A model generated the notes under the pieces. That model saw only the letters and a program-made list of their open reading frames with translations. It did not search any database and was not told the DNA's origin. A stretch of 64,000 bases of DNA from Streptomyces sp. DHE7-1 (GTDB taxonomy: Bacteria; Actinomycetota; Actinomycetes; Streptomycetales; Streptomycetaceae): assembly GCA_016432725.1 (NCBI GenBank), contig JACJDG010000003.1, positions 744,001-808,000 on the forward strand, read 5' to 3'. Of the stretch, positions 15,786-25,137 are shown in pieces (position 1 is the first letter of the stretch; each line of letters opens with the position of its first letter). A program made the position numbers and the translations under genes.

Positions 15786-18148
15786 CGGGCCGCCCGTCTC
15801 CGCGTCACGGCGGGTTCGTGCCGGCGCAGCAGCGGGACGACCAGCAGGCCGTAGAGGGCGGAGAGCACCAGCAGCATGCCCAGATCCAGCAGCCAGATCC
15901 CGGACGAGTGCCGGAACAGCGGGTCGGCGGTGACGGTGCCCGGCACGATCCGGGCCAGCCCGATCGTGCCCGCCATGGCGCCGAGCGCCCAGCGGGCGGG
16001 CACCAGCCAGGAAAGCTGCTCCAGGCCGGGCACGCCGTGCAGCGGGAGCAGCGCGCCGCAGAAGACGACCTGGACGATGGCGAGCAGCACCAGCAGCGGC
16101 ATCGTCACCTCCTCCTTGCGCACCAGCGCGGAGACCAGCAGACCGAGCATCATCGCGGTGAAGGCGAGCAGCGCGACGGCGAGGGTGAGCTCGGCGAGCG
16201 GTGGCAGCAGGACGCCCCGGCCGCCGGGGGCGTTCAGGTCGACGCCGAGCAGGGCGACCTGGGTGAGCACGACGGCCTGGACGACCGTGACCGTGCCGAG
16301 CACCACCACCTTGGACATCAGATAGGCCGATCTGGACAGCCCGACGGCGCGTTCGCGCTGGTAGACCGCGCGCTCCTTGACGAGTTCGCGCACCGCGTTG
16401 GCGGCCCCGGTGAGCACCGCGCCGACGCACAGGATGAGCAGCGCGTTCATCGCGGTGTCCCGGGTGAGCCGGCTGCCCGCCAGGGCCCGGGCCATGGCGC
16501 CCATGACGAACGGCAGCGCGATCATGACGACGAGGAAGGTGCGGTCGGCGGCGAGGACGGCGGTGTAGCGGCGCACGAGCGTGCGGAGCTGGCCGCTCCA
16601 GCCGCGCGGGGGCGGCGGCGGCACGGGTACGGCAGGGGCGGCGGACGGCAGGCGGGGCTGGGTGCCGGCGTCGGTGACGTAGTACCGGTGGAACGGGGAG
16701 TCGCGGTACTCCTCCGCCCAGTCGCGGTCCTGGTCGCGGTCGAAGGCCTCGAAGGCCTCCGGCCACTGCTCGAAGCCGAAGAAGGCGAGGGCGTCCTCGG
16801 GCCGGCCGTAGTAGGCGATCCGGCCACCGGGAGCGAGCACCAGCAGCCGGTCGCAGACGTCGAGGCTGAGCACGCTGTGCGTGACGACGATGACGGTGCG
16901 GCCGTCGTCGGCGAGGCCGCGCAGCATGTGCATCACCGACCGGTCCATGCCCGGGTCGAGTCCGGAGGTCGGCTCGTCGAGGAAGAGCAGCGACGGTTTG
17001 GTCAGCAGCTCGAGTGCCACACTCACCCGCTTGCGCTGACCGCCGGAGAGGCTGTGCACGGGCTGGTCGGCCCGTGCCTCCAGGCCCAGTTCCCGGATCA
17101 CCTCGTCCACCCGGGCCCGTCGTTCGGTCCGCGCGGTGTCGCCGGGGAAGCGCAGTTCGGCGGCGTAGGACAGGGCGGCGCGCACGGTGAGCTGGGGGTG
17201 CAGGATGTCGTCCTGCGGGACCAGTCCGATGCGCCGGCACAGTTCGGCGTAGTCGTGGTAGAGGTCGCGGCCGTCGTACAGGACGGTGCCGTGATCGGCG
17301 GGGCGCTGTCCGGTGAGGGCGCCGAGCAGCGTGGACTTGCCGGAGCCGCTCGGGCCGACTACCGCCAGCAGGCACTTCTCCCCCACCGGAAAGGAGACGT
17401 GGTCGAGGATGACCTTGCCGCCGTCGACGGTGACCGTGAGGTCCTGCACGTCGAGCGAGACCTCGCCGGTGTCGACGTACTCCTGCAGTTCGTCGTCGAC
17501 CAGGCAGTAGGTGATGTGGCCGATGCCGACGAGGTCGCGGGGGCCGACCGGGGCCTGGGTGACGGGGGCGCCGTTGAGGTAGGTGCCGTTGTGGCTGCCG
17601 AGGTCGGCGATCTCGTAGCTGCCGTCGGCGTGGGCGCGCAGTTCGGCGTGGTGGCGGGAGACGGTCAGGTCGTCGACGACCAGGTCGTTGTCCTCGGCCC
17701 GGCCTATGCGGATGGTGCGCACGGGCAGCGGCCGGACGCTGCTCGGGGCGCGGTAGGTTCCGGTCAGCTCCGGGTGCGAGACGACCGCCGGCCCCTGCGC
17801 GGCGGGCTCGGCGGGCTCTGCGGGCTCGGGCGGTCCCACGGGGACGGCGCGTGGGCCGTCCGAGGGGTTGCCGAAGCGGATGACGCTGCCGGGGCGGACG
17901 TCCCACTCGTCGATGCGCCGACCGTCCGCGTAGGTGCCGTTGGTGCTCTGCGCGTCCCGCAGCGTCCAGCGGTCGTGGTCGCAGCGGAGCACCGCGTGGT
18001 GCCACGAGACCCGGTCGTCGTCGAACACGATGTCGCTCAGCGGATCGCGCCCGACGTGGTAGTCGTGGCCCGGGTTCATCACCGTGGAGCCCGCGTCGGT
18101 CTCGAGCACGAGTTCGGGTGCCGCCGGGGCGATTGGCCGCTCCGCCAT
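15782..18148 (-). CDS. FHA-FHA-ABC half-exporter (Rv1747-like)
   Basis: A 788-residue membrane protein joining two phosphothreonine-binding FHA domains to an ABCG-type transporter. FHA1 shows GRDPLSD, SWHHA and STNGTY (about 33-73). FHA2 shows GRAEDN, SRHHA and HNGTYLNG (about 150-195). The ATPase has Walker A GPSGSGKST (about 265), signature LSGGQRKRVS and Walker B LLFLDEPTSGLDP. The C-terminal 250 residues hold about six helices. The order is that of mycobacterial Rv1747, whose FHA domains are phosphorylated by the neighbouring kinase PknF. Here a kinase lies in the same overlapping operon, so phospho-control of export is likely. The cargo is unknown. Confidence 0.92.
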   Translation of the reverse strand: MAERPIAPAAPELVLETDAGSTVMNPGHDYHVGRDPLSDIVFDDDRVSWHHAVLRCDHDRWTLRDAQSTNGTYADGRRIDEWDVRPGSVIRFGNPSDGPRAVPVGPPEPAEPAEPAAQGPAVVSHPELTGTYRAPSSVRPLPVRTIRIGRAEDNDLVVDDLTVSRHHAELRAHADGSYEIADLGSHNGTYLNGAPVTQAPVGPRDLVGIGHITYCLVDDELQEYVDTGEVSLDVQDLTVTVDGGKVILDHVSFPVGEKCLLAVVGPSGSGKSTLLGALTGQRPADHGTVLYDGRDLYHDYAELCRRIGLVPQDDILHPQLTVRAALSYAAELRFPGDTARTERRARVDEVIRELGLEARADQPVHSLSGGQRKRVSVALELLTKPSLLFLDEPTSGLDPGMDRSVMHMLRGLADDGRTVIVVTHSVLSLDVCDRLLVLAPGGRIAYYGRPEDALAFFGFEQWPEAFEAFDRDQDRDWAEEYRDSPFHRYYVTDAGTQPRLPSAAPAVPVPPPPPRGWSGQLRTLVRRYTAVLAADRTFLVVMIALPFVMGAMARALAGSRLTRDTAMNALLILCVGAVLTGAANAVRELVKERAVYQRERAVGLSRSAYLMSKVVVLGTVTVVQAVVLTQVALLGVDLNAPGGRGVLLPPLAELTLAVALLAFTAMMLGLLVSALVRKEEVTMPLLVLLAIVQVVFCGALLPLHGVPGLEQLSWLVPARWALGAMAGTIGLARIVPGTVTADPLFRHSSGIWLLDLGMLLVLSALYGLLVVPLLRRHEPAVTRRRAAR

Positions 18149-18224
18149 GCCCAGAATTGTACCGATTCGACCATTCGTGCGCCCGGGCGGCCCGGCAGCC
18201 GGGCGACGAGCGCGGTGGCACGTG

Positions 18225-18635
18225 TCAGGCCACGGGCACGACGAGCGCCGGGAGGGTGCGCTGCATGCGCAGCGCGTCCACCGACTCGGCGAGCAGTTCG
18301 TACTCGGTGGTGTCGTCGCTGGCGGCGATCCGCACCAGCCGTCCGCCCGCCAGTTCGTCCGCGATCAGCGCCTGCCGGGCGTCGTCGGCGCACCAGGCGC
18401 GCAGCAGGGCGGGGACGTCGGCCACCGTGTCGGCGACCGGGACCAGCGCGGCCGCCGGGAAGGCGGGATCCCGGGGGCTCGGATCCAGCCGCTCGGCGAT
18501 CCAGGACGCCCGGTCGCGCAGCCACCACAGGGCCAGCGCCAGCGTGGGCGCGCGATAGGTGCCTAAAGGAACGCCGATGCGCTGCCCGCCGCACGTGCCG
18601 TACGCGGTGACATGGCACAGGAATTCGTCGTGCAC
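18225..18635 (-). CDS. Hypothetical protein
   Basis: A 136-residue protein I do not recognise. It begins VHDEFLCHVTAYGTCGGQRIG and contains LALALWWLRDRASWIAERL, a possible helix but too polar at its ends to call a membrane segment. An acidic, alanine-rich C-terminal half follows. The GTG at 18635 has GGGGGA six bases upstream and is preferred over GTG 18641. Two Cys in the first 15 residues may be functional. It lies 76 bases upstream of the FHA-ABC gene on the same strand and might be the first gene of that operon. Confidence 0.6.
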   Translation of the reverse strand: MHDEFLCHVTAYGTCGGQRIGVPLGTYRAPTLALALWWLRDRASWIAERLDPSPRDPAFPAAALVPVADTVADVPALLRAWCADDARQALIADELAGGRLVRIAASDDTTEYELLAESVDALRMQRTLPALVVPVA

Positions 18636-18946
18636 GATCACTCCCCCGTCGCCTCGCTGGTGTGCCGGCCGGCCCTCGCCCTCGGTGCGGCTCCTGTGCG
18701 GTGAAGTGCCCCTGCTATTCGAGTATCGCCACTCCCGAAACACTGTCACCATGACTTTCCGGCCAGTCTCCTGGCATATTCACCGCACTCTCTGGCCGAA
18801 ATACCCCGGTTATGCGCGGGCGCGTCATTACCCGGGAGGTAATCGACCGTCCGCATGGCGCTCGGGCATGGTGGTCACACCGGATCGGCGAATCCCGTAT
18901 CCGGTTCCCGACCAGCGGTTACGACCTCGATGGAGGCTGATTCACC
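18636..18946. other. Divergent intergenic region
   Basis: About 310 bases, AT-richer than average between 18710 and 18845. It contains the dyad ATTACC-CGGGA-GGTAAT at 18827-18843, a possible operator for the SnoaL-like gene. GGAGG just before 18947 is that gene's ribosome binding site. No promoter can be assigned with confidence. Confidence 0.4.
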
Positions 18947-19321
18947 ATGTCCGTGAACTACGAGAGCGCCGTCGCCCGTTACTTCGAGGCCTGGAACGCC
19001 GTGGAGCCGAAGGCGCTGCGCAAGGCGGTCGCCGCGGCCTGGACGGAGGACGGCGGATACACCGATCCGATGGCCGAGGTGCGCGGCCACGAGGGCGTCG
19101 CGGCTGTGATCGCCGCGGTCCACGAGCAGTTCCCCGGCTTCGTGTTCCGCCCCCACGGCGCGGTGGACGGGCACCACGACACCGCCCGCTTCGGCTGGGA
19201 GCTGGTGAACGAGAAGGACGGTTCGGCCCCGGTGGCCGGGTTCGACGTGGTCACCCTGGACGGCGAGGGCCGCATCCGGCAGGTGCTGGGTTTCCTGGAC
19301 CGGGTTCCGCCGGCGGCCTGA
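18947..19321 (+). CDS. SnoaL/NTF2-like protein
   Basis: A 124-residue single-domain protein of the cone-shaped NTF2/SnoaL fold. It opens with YESAVARYFEAWNA. The fold's typical segments GGYTDPMAEVRGHEGVAAVI, FPGFVFRP and the paired strands to IRQVLGFLD follow. Members act as polyketide cyclases, isomerases or ligand carriers; nothing shows which applies. The gene stands alone, with a possible operator dyad about 100 bases upstream. Confidence 0.8.
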   Translation: MSVNYESAVARYFEAWNAVEPKALRKAVAAAWTEDGGYTDPMAEVRGHEGVAAVIAAVHEQFPGFVFRPHGAVDGHHDTARFGWELVNEKDGSAPVAGFDVVTLDGEGRIRQVLGFLDRVPPAA

Positions 19322-19459
19322 GGCCGAGGCCGGCGACAGCAAACGGAATTCCGGATTCGGAATTCGGGGAATGCGCCGCGGCGCCGCGCGGAAATCGCGG
19401 ACCGCGGCGCGGCGAAAGGCGGCCGGACACGCATGGCCCGGCCGCCGCTCCCGCTGTTC

Positions 19460-20452
19460 TCAGCCCTTCACGACGGCGTCGATACGCGCCAGTTCCTCGT
19501 CGTCGAAGTCGAGGTTGCGCACCGCTCCGACGCTGTCCTCGAGCTGCCGCGGGCTGCTCGCGCCGACCAGCGCGGAGGTGACCCGGCCGCCGCGAAGCAC
19601 CCAGGCCAGGGCCATCTGGGCCAGGGTCTGCCCGCGGGACTCCGCGATGCCGTCGAGGGCGCGCAGCCGGCCGACCAGGTCCTCGGTGACGGCGTCCGAG
19701 TTCAGGAACGGGCTGTCGCTCGCGGCCCGGGAGCCCTCCGGGATGCCGTCGAGGTAGCGCCCGGTGAGCAGGCCCTGCTCCAGCGGGGAGTAGACGACGG
19801 AGCCGGCCCGCAGTTCGTCCAGGACGTCCAGCACGCCCTCGTCCTCGGGTCGCCGGTCGAGCATCGAGTAGCGCGGCTGGTGGACCAGGAGCGGGGTGCC
19901 GAGGTCGGCGAGGATCCGGGCGGCCTCGCGGGTCTGCTCGGCGGAGTAGTTGGAGACGCCGACGTACAGCGCCTTGCCCTGCCGCACCGCCGTGTGCAGG
20001 GCGCCCATCGTCTCCTCCAGCGGAGTGTCCGGGTCGAAGCGGTGCGAGTAGAAGATGTCGACGTGGTCCAGGCCCATGCGCTTCAGGCTCTGGTCGAGCG
20101 AGGACAGCAGGTACTTGCGCGAACCCCATTCGCCGTACGGGCCGGGCCACATCAGGTAGCCGGCCTTGGTGGAGATCACCAGTTCGTCGCGGTAGGGCGT
20201 GAAGTCGGCCTTCAGCGCCTCACCGAGCGCGGACTCCGCCGCACCGGGCGGCGGGCCGTAGTTGTTGGCCAGGTCGAAGTGGGTGACGCCGAGGTCGAAG
20301 GCGCGGCGCAGGATGGCGCGCTGGGTCTCCACGGGCCGGTCGGGCCCGAAGTTGTGCCACAGGCCGAGCGACAGCGCGGGAAGCTTCAGGCCGCTGCGTC
20401 CGGTGCGCCGGTAGGGCATGTCCGCGTAGCGGTCGGGGTGTGCGGTGTACAA
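19460..20452 (-). CDS. Aldo/keto reductase (YghZ/AKR14-like)
   Basis: About 330 residues. The start LYTAHPDRYADMPYRRTGRS aligns with E. coli YghZ (L-glyceraldehyde 3-phosphate reductase), so I choose the TTG at 20452, with GGAG five bases upstream, over the GTG at 20500. The TIM-barrel signature is complete: DLANNYGPPPG (catalytic Asp and Tyr), STKAGY (Lys), YSHRFDPDTPLEE (His) and VGVSNYSAEQ. The C-terminal NADPH-binding region includes GASSPRQLEDSV. It is divergent from the LysR gene, which may regulate it. Confidence 0.85.
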   Translation of the reverse strand: MYTAHPDRYADMPYRRTGRSGLKLPALSLGLWHNFGPDRPVETQRAILRRAFDLGVTHFDLANNYGPPPGAAESALGEALKADFTPYRDELVISTKAGYLMWPGPYGEWGSRKYLLSSLDQSLKRMGLDHVDIFYSHRFDPDTPLEETMGALHTAVRQGKALYVGVSNYSAEQTREAARILADLGTPLLVHQPRYSMLDRRPEDEGVLDVLDELRAGSVVYSPLEQGLLTGRYLDGIPEGSRAASDSPFLNSDAVTEDLVGRLRALDGIAESRGQTLAQMALAWVLRGGRVTSALVGASSPRQLEDSVGAVRNLDFDDEELARIDAVVKG

Positions 20453-20563
20453 CGCGACTCCAGAGGGGTTGGCACAAGATCTACCAGTTCCACTCTTCAC
20501 CGAACGCCGGGCAGCGGTCCAACAGAAGAATCCGATGGAATTCAGCGGATAGGCTTCTCAATC

Positions 20564-21453
20564 ATGGAACTGCGCCATCTCCAGCACTTCGTCGCGGTCG
20601 CCGAGGACCAGCACTTCACCCGGGCCGCCGAGCGCCTCCTGGTGTCCCAGTCCGGCCTGTCGGCCTCCATCCGGTCGCTGGAGCGGGAGCTGCGGGCGCC
20701 GTTGTTCGTCCGGACGACCCGCCGGGTCACGCTCACCGAGGCTGGGCGTGCGCTGCTGGTGGAGGCCGAGCGGATCCTCGCACAGGTGCGCTCGGCGCAC
20801 GAGGCGGTGGCCGCCGTGCAGGGCGTGCTGCGCGGCACGCTGGCGCTGGGCACCGAGCAGTGCATCGCCGGAGTGCACGTGGCGGGGCTGCTGGCGGCCT
20901 TCCGGCGCCGGCACCCGGACGTGGAGATCCGGCTGCGGCAGGCGGGTTCGGGGGCCCTGGCCGAGGAGGTGGCCGCCGGGCGGCTGGACCTGGCCTTCGC
21001 CTACCGCACCCAGGCGGACACCGATCAGCTCCGCTCGGTGTCGCTGACCAGCGAGCCCATGACGGTGCTGTGCCATCCGAGCCACCGGCTCGCCGGGGCC
21101 GGGGCGGTGCTCGCGCCGGACGACCTGGCCGGCGAGGTGTTCGTGGACTTCCACCCCGACTGGGGTCCGCGCCGCACCACCGACGCCGCCTTCTCGGCCG
21201 CCGGTGTCCGGCGCACGGTGGCGCTGGAGGTCAACGACGTGCACAGCCTGCTGGACCTGATCGACGAGAACCTCGGCATCGCCGTCGTACCGAGCCACTT
21301 CCGGCACAAGCGCCCCTCGCTGACGGCGCTGCCGGTGAAGGGGACGGCCGAGGCGGAGTACGAGACCGTCGCCCTGCTGCCCCGGAGCGTGCCACCAGTC
21401 CCGCGGCCCGCGCCCTGGTCACACTGCTGGAGACGGACGACGGGGCTCCCTGA
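20564..21453 (+). CDS. LysR family regulator (frameshifted near 3' end)
   Basis: About 296 residues. The N-terminal HTH (MELRHLQHFVAVAEDQHFTR, then SQSGLSASIRSLEREL) is typical of LysR proteins. The effector domain has the GTLALGTEQ start and a DENLGIAVVPSHF segment. Near 21390 the frame breaks; one added C gives ERATSPAARALVTLLE and a stop at 21453. Without it the frame would run into the DinB gene. It is divergent from the YghZ-like reductase over 111 bases, the usual LysR arrangement, so that gene is the probable target. Confidence 0.87.
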
Positions 21454-21553
21454 CGGCATCGGCCGGGCTGGACGGGTGGCGGGTCCGGCGCCGGCCCGGC
21501 CGGCCGGGCGGCAGCGGACGCGCGAGCGGGTCCGATGCGCGATGGTGGACGTC

Positions 21554-22069
21554 ATGCATGCCAAGGACATCCTCATCGACGGCTACGGCCGCATCCAGGA
21601 AGAAGTCCACGCCGCCCTCAAGGGCCTGGGACCCGAAGAGCTGCACTTCCGCCCGTCGCCCGGCGCCAACTCCGCCGCCTGGCTCGTCTGGCACCTCACC
21701 CGGGTGCAGGACGACCACGTCGCCGACGCCTTCGGCCTCGAACAGGTCTGGCTCTCCCAGGGCTGGGAGGAGCGCCTCGACCTCGGTCTGCCCCGCCACG
21801 ACACCGGTTACGGGCACGGTCCCGAGAAGGTCGCGAAGGTGCGGGTCGAGTCGGCCGACGTGCTCACCGGGTACTACGACGCCGTCCACGAGCAGACCCT
21901 GGGCGCCCTGCGCGGCCTGGCCGCCAAGGACCTGGAGCGGATCGTGGACGAGCGCTGGGACCCGCCGGTCACGCTCGGCGCCCGCCTGGTCAGCGTCCTG
22001 TCCGACGATCTCCAGCACGTCGGACAGGCCGCCTACCTGCGGGGGCTCGCTCAGAGCGCGGCCGCGTAA
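21554..22069 (+). CDS. DinB-superfamily protein (DUF664, thiol-transferase-like)
   Basis: A 171-residue four-helix-bundle protein of the DinB/DUF664 superfamily, which includes mycothiol- and bacillithiol-dependent transferases. Likely metal-ligand histidines are in [14 protein letters not shown] (near 50-60) and [13 protein letters not shown] near the end. I prefer the ATG at 21554 ([18 protein letters not shown]), with GGTGG upstream; ATG 21542 is possible. Substrate unknown. Its 3' end overlaps that of the convergent adenosine deaminase by 19 bases. Confidence 0.8.
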   Translation: MHAKDILIDGYGRIQEEVHAALKGLGPEELHFRPSPGANSAAWLVWHLTRVQDDHVADAFGLEQVWLSQGWEERLDLGLPRHDTGYGHGPEKVAKVRVESADVLTGYYDAVHEQTLGALRGLAAKDLERIVDERWDPPVTLGARLVSVLSDDLQHVGQAAYLRGLAQSAAA

Positions 22070-23120
22070 CCCGGCAGGACCACGTCCTCGATGAGCGCCC
22101 TGCGCTCGTCGAACGGGATGAACGCGCTCTTGACCGCGTTCACGGTGACCGTGCGCAGGTCCTCCACCGTCCAGCCGGCCTCCTCGACCAGCAGGGACAT
22201 CTCCCGGGTCATCGTCGTGCCCGACACCAGACGGTTGTCGGTGTTGAGGGTGACCCGGAAGCCGAGGTCCTTCAGCGCGGTGATGGGGTGCTCGGCGATC
22301 GAGGCGGCGCAGCCGGTCTGGAGGTTGGAGGTGGGGCACATCTCCAGCGGGATCCGGCGGTCGCGCACCCAGCCGGCCAGCCGGCCGAGCTTGCCGTCCA
22401 CGATGTCCTCGGTGATGCGCACACCATGGCCGAGGCGCTGGGCGCCGCACACCTGGAGGGCCTGGTGGATGCTGGGCAGGCCGTGCGCCTCGCCCGCGTG
22501 GATGGTGAACGGCACGCTCTCGCGGCGCAGGTGCTCGAAGGCGGCGAGGTGGTCGGCGGGCGGGAACCCGTCCTCGGCACCGGCGATGTCGAAGCCCACG
22601 ACACCGGCGTCCCGGTAGGCGACGGCCAGGTCGGCGGCCTCGCGGACGCGGTCGAACATCCGCATGCCGCAGAGCAGGGTGCCGACGCGCACCGGGGTGC
22701 CGGCGGCGGCCGCCTTGGACATGCCGGCCGCGAGGCCCTCCTGGACCGTCTCCACGACCTCGCTCATCGACAGGCCGCCCCTGGTGTTCAGCTCGGGGCG
22801 TAGCGCACCTCGGCGTAGACGACGCCGTCGGCGGCGAGGTCGAGGACGTACTCCTCGGCGACCCGCAGCAGGCCCTCGCGGTTCTGCATGACGGCGAGGG
22901 TGTGCTCGAAGGTGGCTATGTAGCGGACCAGGTCGCCGGAGTTGGCGGCCTCGAAGTACCAGGCGGCCAGCTCGTCGGGGTCGGTGGTGGGCAGGGTGTG
23001 GCCGACCGCGGCGGCGAGGTCCACGACGGTGGCGGGGCGCAGGCCGCCGTCGAGATGGTCGTGCAGGACGGCCTTGGGCAGGCGGCGGAGGACGTCGGTG
23101 TCTACGCGCGTAGCGGTCAT
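22051..23120 (-). CDS. add: Adenosine deaminase (frameshifted)
   Basis: Converts adenosine to inosine in purine salvage, about 356 residues. The first part has the zinc motif [11 protein letters not shown] and ends [10 protein letters not shown]. The second continues [11 protein letters not shown] with the Zn-binding His and catalytic Glu in [27 protein letters not shown] and the Zn Asp in [11 protein letters not shown] follow. The two parts join when one C is added at 22797 (giving [10 protein letters not shown]), so I treat it as one enzyme. The start is ATG 23120. The VOC gene at 23169 is upstream on the same strand. Confidence 0.9.
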
Positions 23121-23168
23121 GGCGTTTCTTTCCCTCGGGCAGGTGGTTCGGGGTGGCGGGAGGAGAGG

Positions 23169-23576
23169 TCAGCCGGCGGGCTGGAGCAGGTCCCAGCGAT
23201 TGCCGTACAGGTCCTGGAAGACGGCGACCGTGCCGTACGGCTCGTGCCGCGGCTCCTCCAGGAAGGTCACGCCGGCGGCGGTCATCCGGGCGTGGTCACG
23301 GGCGAAGTCGTCGGTGTGCAGGAAGAACCCGACCCGGCCGCCGGTCTGGTCCCCCAGCCGGGTGCGCTGCTCCGCGCTCCTGGCCCGGGCCAGCAGCAGG
23401 CCGGTGCCGTGCCCGGCCGCGCCCCCGCCCCGCGCGTCCGGTTCCACGACGACCCAGCGGGAGCCGTCAGGCCGGGGCTCGTCCTCGACCAGCCGGAACC
23501 CGAGGGCGTCGGTGTAGAAGCGGATGGCCTCGTCGTAGTCGTCCACGACGAGGGTGACCAGGGCAACGCGTCGCAT
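23169..23576 (-). CDS. VOC family (glyoxalase-like) protein
   Basis: A 135-residue single VOC domain. It starts [20 protein letters not shown] and ends [18 protein letters not shown] Gly/Ala loop near residue 52 ([12 protein letters not shown]) is longer than usual. Ligand and activity unknown. It lies 48 bases upstream of adenosine deaminase on the same strand and may be co-transcribed. Confidence 0.82.
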   Translation of the reverse strand: MRRVALVTLVVDDYDEAIRFYTDALGFRLVEDEPRPDGSRWVVVEPDARGGGAAGHGTGLLLARARSAEQRTRLGDQTGGRVGFFLHTDDFARDHARMTAAGVTFLEEPRHEPYGTVAVFQDLYGNRWDLLQPAG

Positions 23577-23686
23577 CGGGACCTTCCGGTGGGGGTGGAC
23601 TGGCGGGTGAGGTTATACGTAAAACCCCGCGAGCGCCAGTCGCCGTCGCGGAGGCTGGCGGGGGTGGACGCGGTCCGGCGGTCCGG

Positions 23687-24615
23687 CTACGGGCTCTGAT
23701 CGCCCTGGGCGATCTCGACCCGGTGGTGGACGTCGGCCAGACCCGCGGCCGCGGCCACGCAGGAGACGGTGGCGCAGACGAGGAGCAGGGCGGCGACCGG
23801 GCGGCCGGCCCGGCGCGGAGCGCGGGCGCCGGCCAGCAGGGCGCGGACCCGCTGCGGTACGGGGCCGGTGGTAGCGGCGGCCGCGAAGGCGGGCCGCCCG
23901 GAGTGCTCGGCCTGGGACGCGAGAGCGGCGCGGGCGATGGCACGGGCGGTCAGCCGGCGGTCCCCGACCCGGGCGGCGGCGGCCTCGTCGGCCGCGCGCT
24001 CGGCGGCCAGCCGGATGCTCTCGCGGACCGGGCGGAGGGCGGGGTGGCAGTGCGCCGCGAGTTCGGCGGCGGCGAGGAAGTAGTGGTGGCCGCCGTCGTT
24101 GTGCGCCCGCTCGTGCGCGAACAGCGCCTCGCGCTCGGGGCCGTCGAGGCAGCGCAGCATGGCGGTGGTGACGACGATCCGGTGCGGGCGGCCGGGCAGG
24201 GCGTAGGCGTCCGGGCGGACGGAGTCCACCACGCACAGGTCGCCCGCGGCGGGCCCGCGCCCGGCCTCGGTGCGGGCGGTCCGGAAGGCTCGGGTCTGGC
24301 GCAGGACGGAACGGACCAGCGTCCAGGCGCACGCCGCGAGGGCTCCGACGGAGACCGCGGCGGCGGGCAGGACCACGAGGTCGGAGGCGGTGCGCAAGGG
24401 GTGGATGAGCTCCCGAGCGCGGCGAACAGCGGCAGCTTGAGCAGACCCGTCAGCAGGAAGACGCCGAGCGCGCCCAGCGAGCAGCCGGCCAGCACGACCG
24501 CGCACGCGGTGACCGCCCACAATGCGGCGGCCGGGGCGAGCCGGTCGAGCGCCCGGCGGGCCATGGCCGGCAGGGCGAACGGCAGCAGCAGCGGCAGCAG
24601 GAGCAGGGCCGTCAT
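23687..24615 (-). CDS. M56-type membrane metallopeptidase (BlaR1-like, frameshifted)
   Basis: About 309 residues. N-terminal hydrophobic helices (MTALLLLPLLLPFALPAMA, then VTACAVVLAGCSLGALGVFL) precede a peptidase domain with the zinc motif HERAH in EALFAHERAHNDGGHHYF. The metal-proximal AERAADEAAAARVG and a C-terminal helix (VAALLLVCATVSCVAAAAGL) follow. The frame breaks near 24415; adding one G to CTCGGGAG rejoins the N-terminus to ELIHPLRTASDLVVL. It overlaps the BlaI gene by ATGA. Such pairs relay cell-wall or antibiotic signals by cleaving the BlaI repressor. No penicillin-sensor domain is present, so the signal is unknown. Confidence 0.85.
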
Positions 24616-24983
24616 TGGTCGCCGGGTTCGAGCAGGTCCCGCAGGATGCGTTCGTCGCCGGGGCTGAGCTGGGCGACGAAGCGGGCGAGGACGGTCTCGC
24701 GGTCGCCGTCCCGGTCGAGTTCGGTGTGCATCCGGCGGGCGGTGAGGCCCTGGGCGTCCTGGACCGGGAAGTAGGCGTAGCCGCGCCCCTGGCGCCGCCG
24801 GTCGACGATGCCCTTGTCATGCAGCCGGGTCAGGATCGTCGTGACCGTCGTACGGGCGAGACCGCCGCCGAGGCCGAGCTGGACCTGTCCGGGCGTCTGG
24901 GGCGAGCCGGCCGCCCAGAGGGCGGCCATCACGCTCGCTTCGAGCTCGCCGGCGGGCCTGCGCGCGTCCCTGGCCTCGGTCAT
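24612..24983 (-). CDS. BlaI/MecI family repressor
   Basis: A 123-residue winged-helix repressor. The DNA-binding part reads LEASVMAALWAAGSPQTPGQ, then LARTTVTTILTRLHDKG, then IVDRRRQGRGYAYFPV, and a helical dimerisation part follows. The ATG at 24983 has GAGGAACG upstream. It is co-translated with the M56 protease, which is expected to inactivate it by cleavage. No beta-lactamase or mecA-like gene lies nearby, so the regulon is elsewhere or is the pair itself. Confidence 0.9.
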   Translation of the reverse strand: MTEARDARRPAGELEASVMAALWAAGSPQTPGQVQLGLGGGLARTTVTTILTRLHDKGIVDRRRQGRGYAYFPVQDAQGLTARRMHTELDRDGDRETVLARFVAQLSPGDERILRDLLEPGDQ

Positions 24984-25137
24984 CGGATCGTTCCTCACCC
25001 CGTCCTCGTCGGCGGTCCACCGGACCGGCTACGCCAGTGTAGTCGGCCGGGCGCCGTCCCCGCCGGTGCGGGTGTCCCGGCCGCCGTCGGAAACCACCCC
25101 GGTCGTGGCCGCCTCGCCCGCGTGCCGGGTCCCGCGG

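Noticed and set aside
15632..18610. A 992-residue forward open frame over the ABC exporter.
   Set aside because: It is antisense to a gene with clear FHA and ABC motifs and has shadow-like Gly/Gln/His/Arg composition.
20564..22069. A LysR-DinB fusion protein.
   Set aside because: The joining stretch is low-complexity translation; adding one C gives LysR a normal end at 21453, and DinB has its own start.
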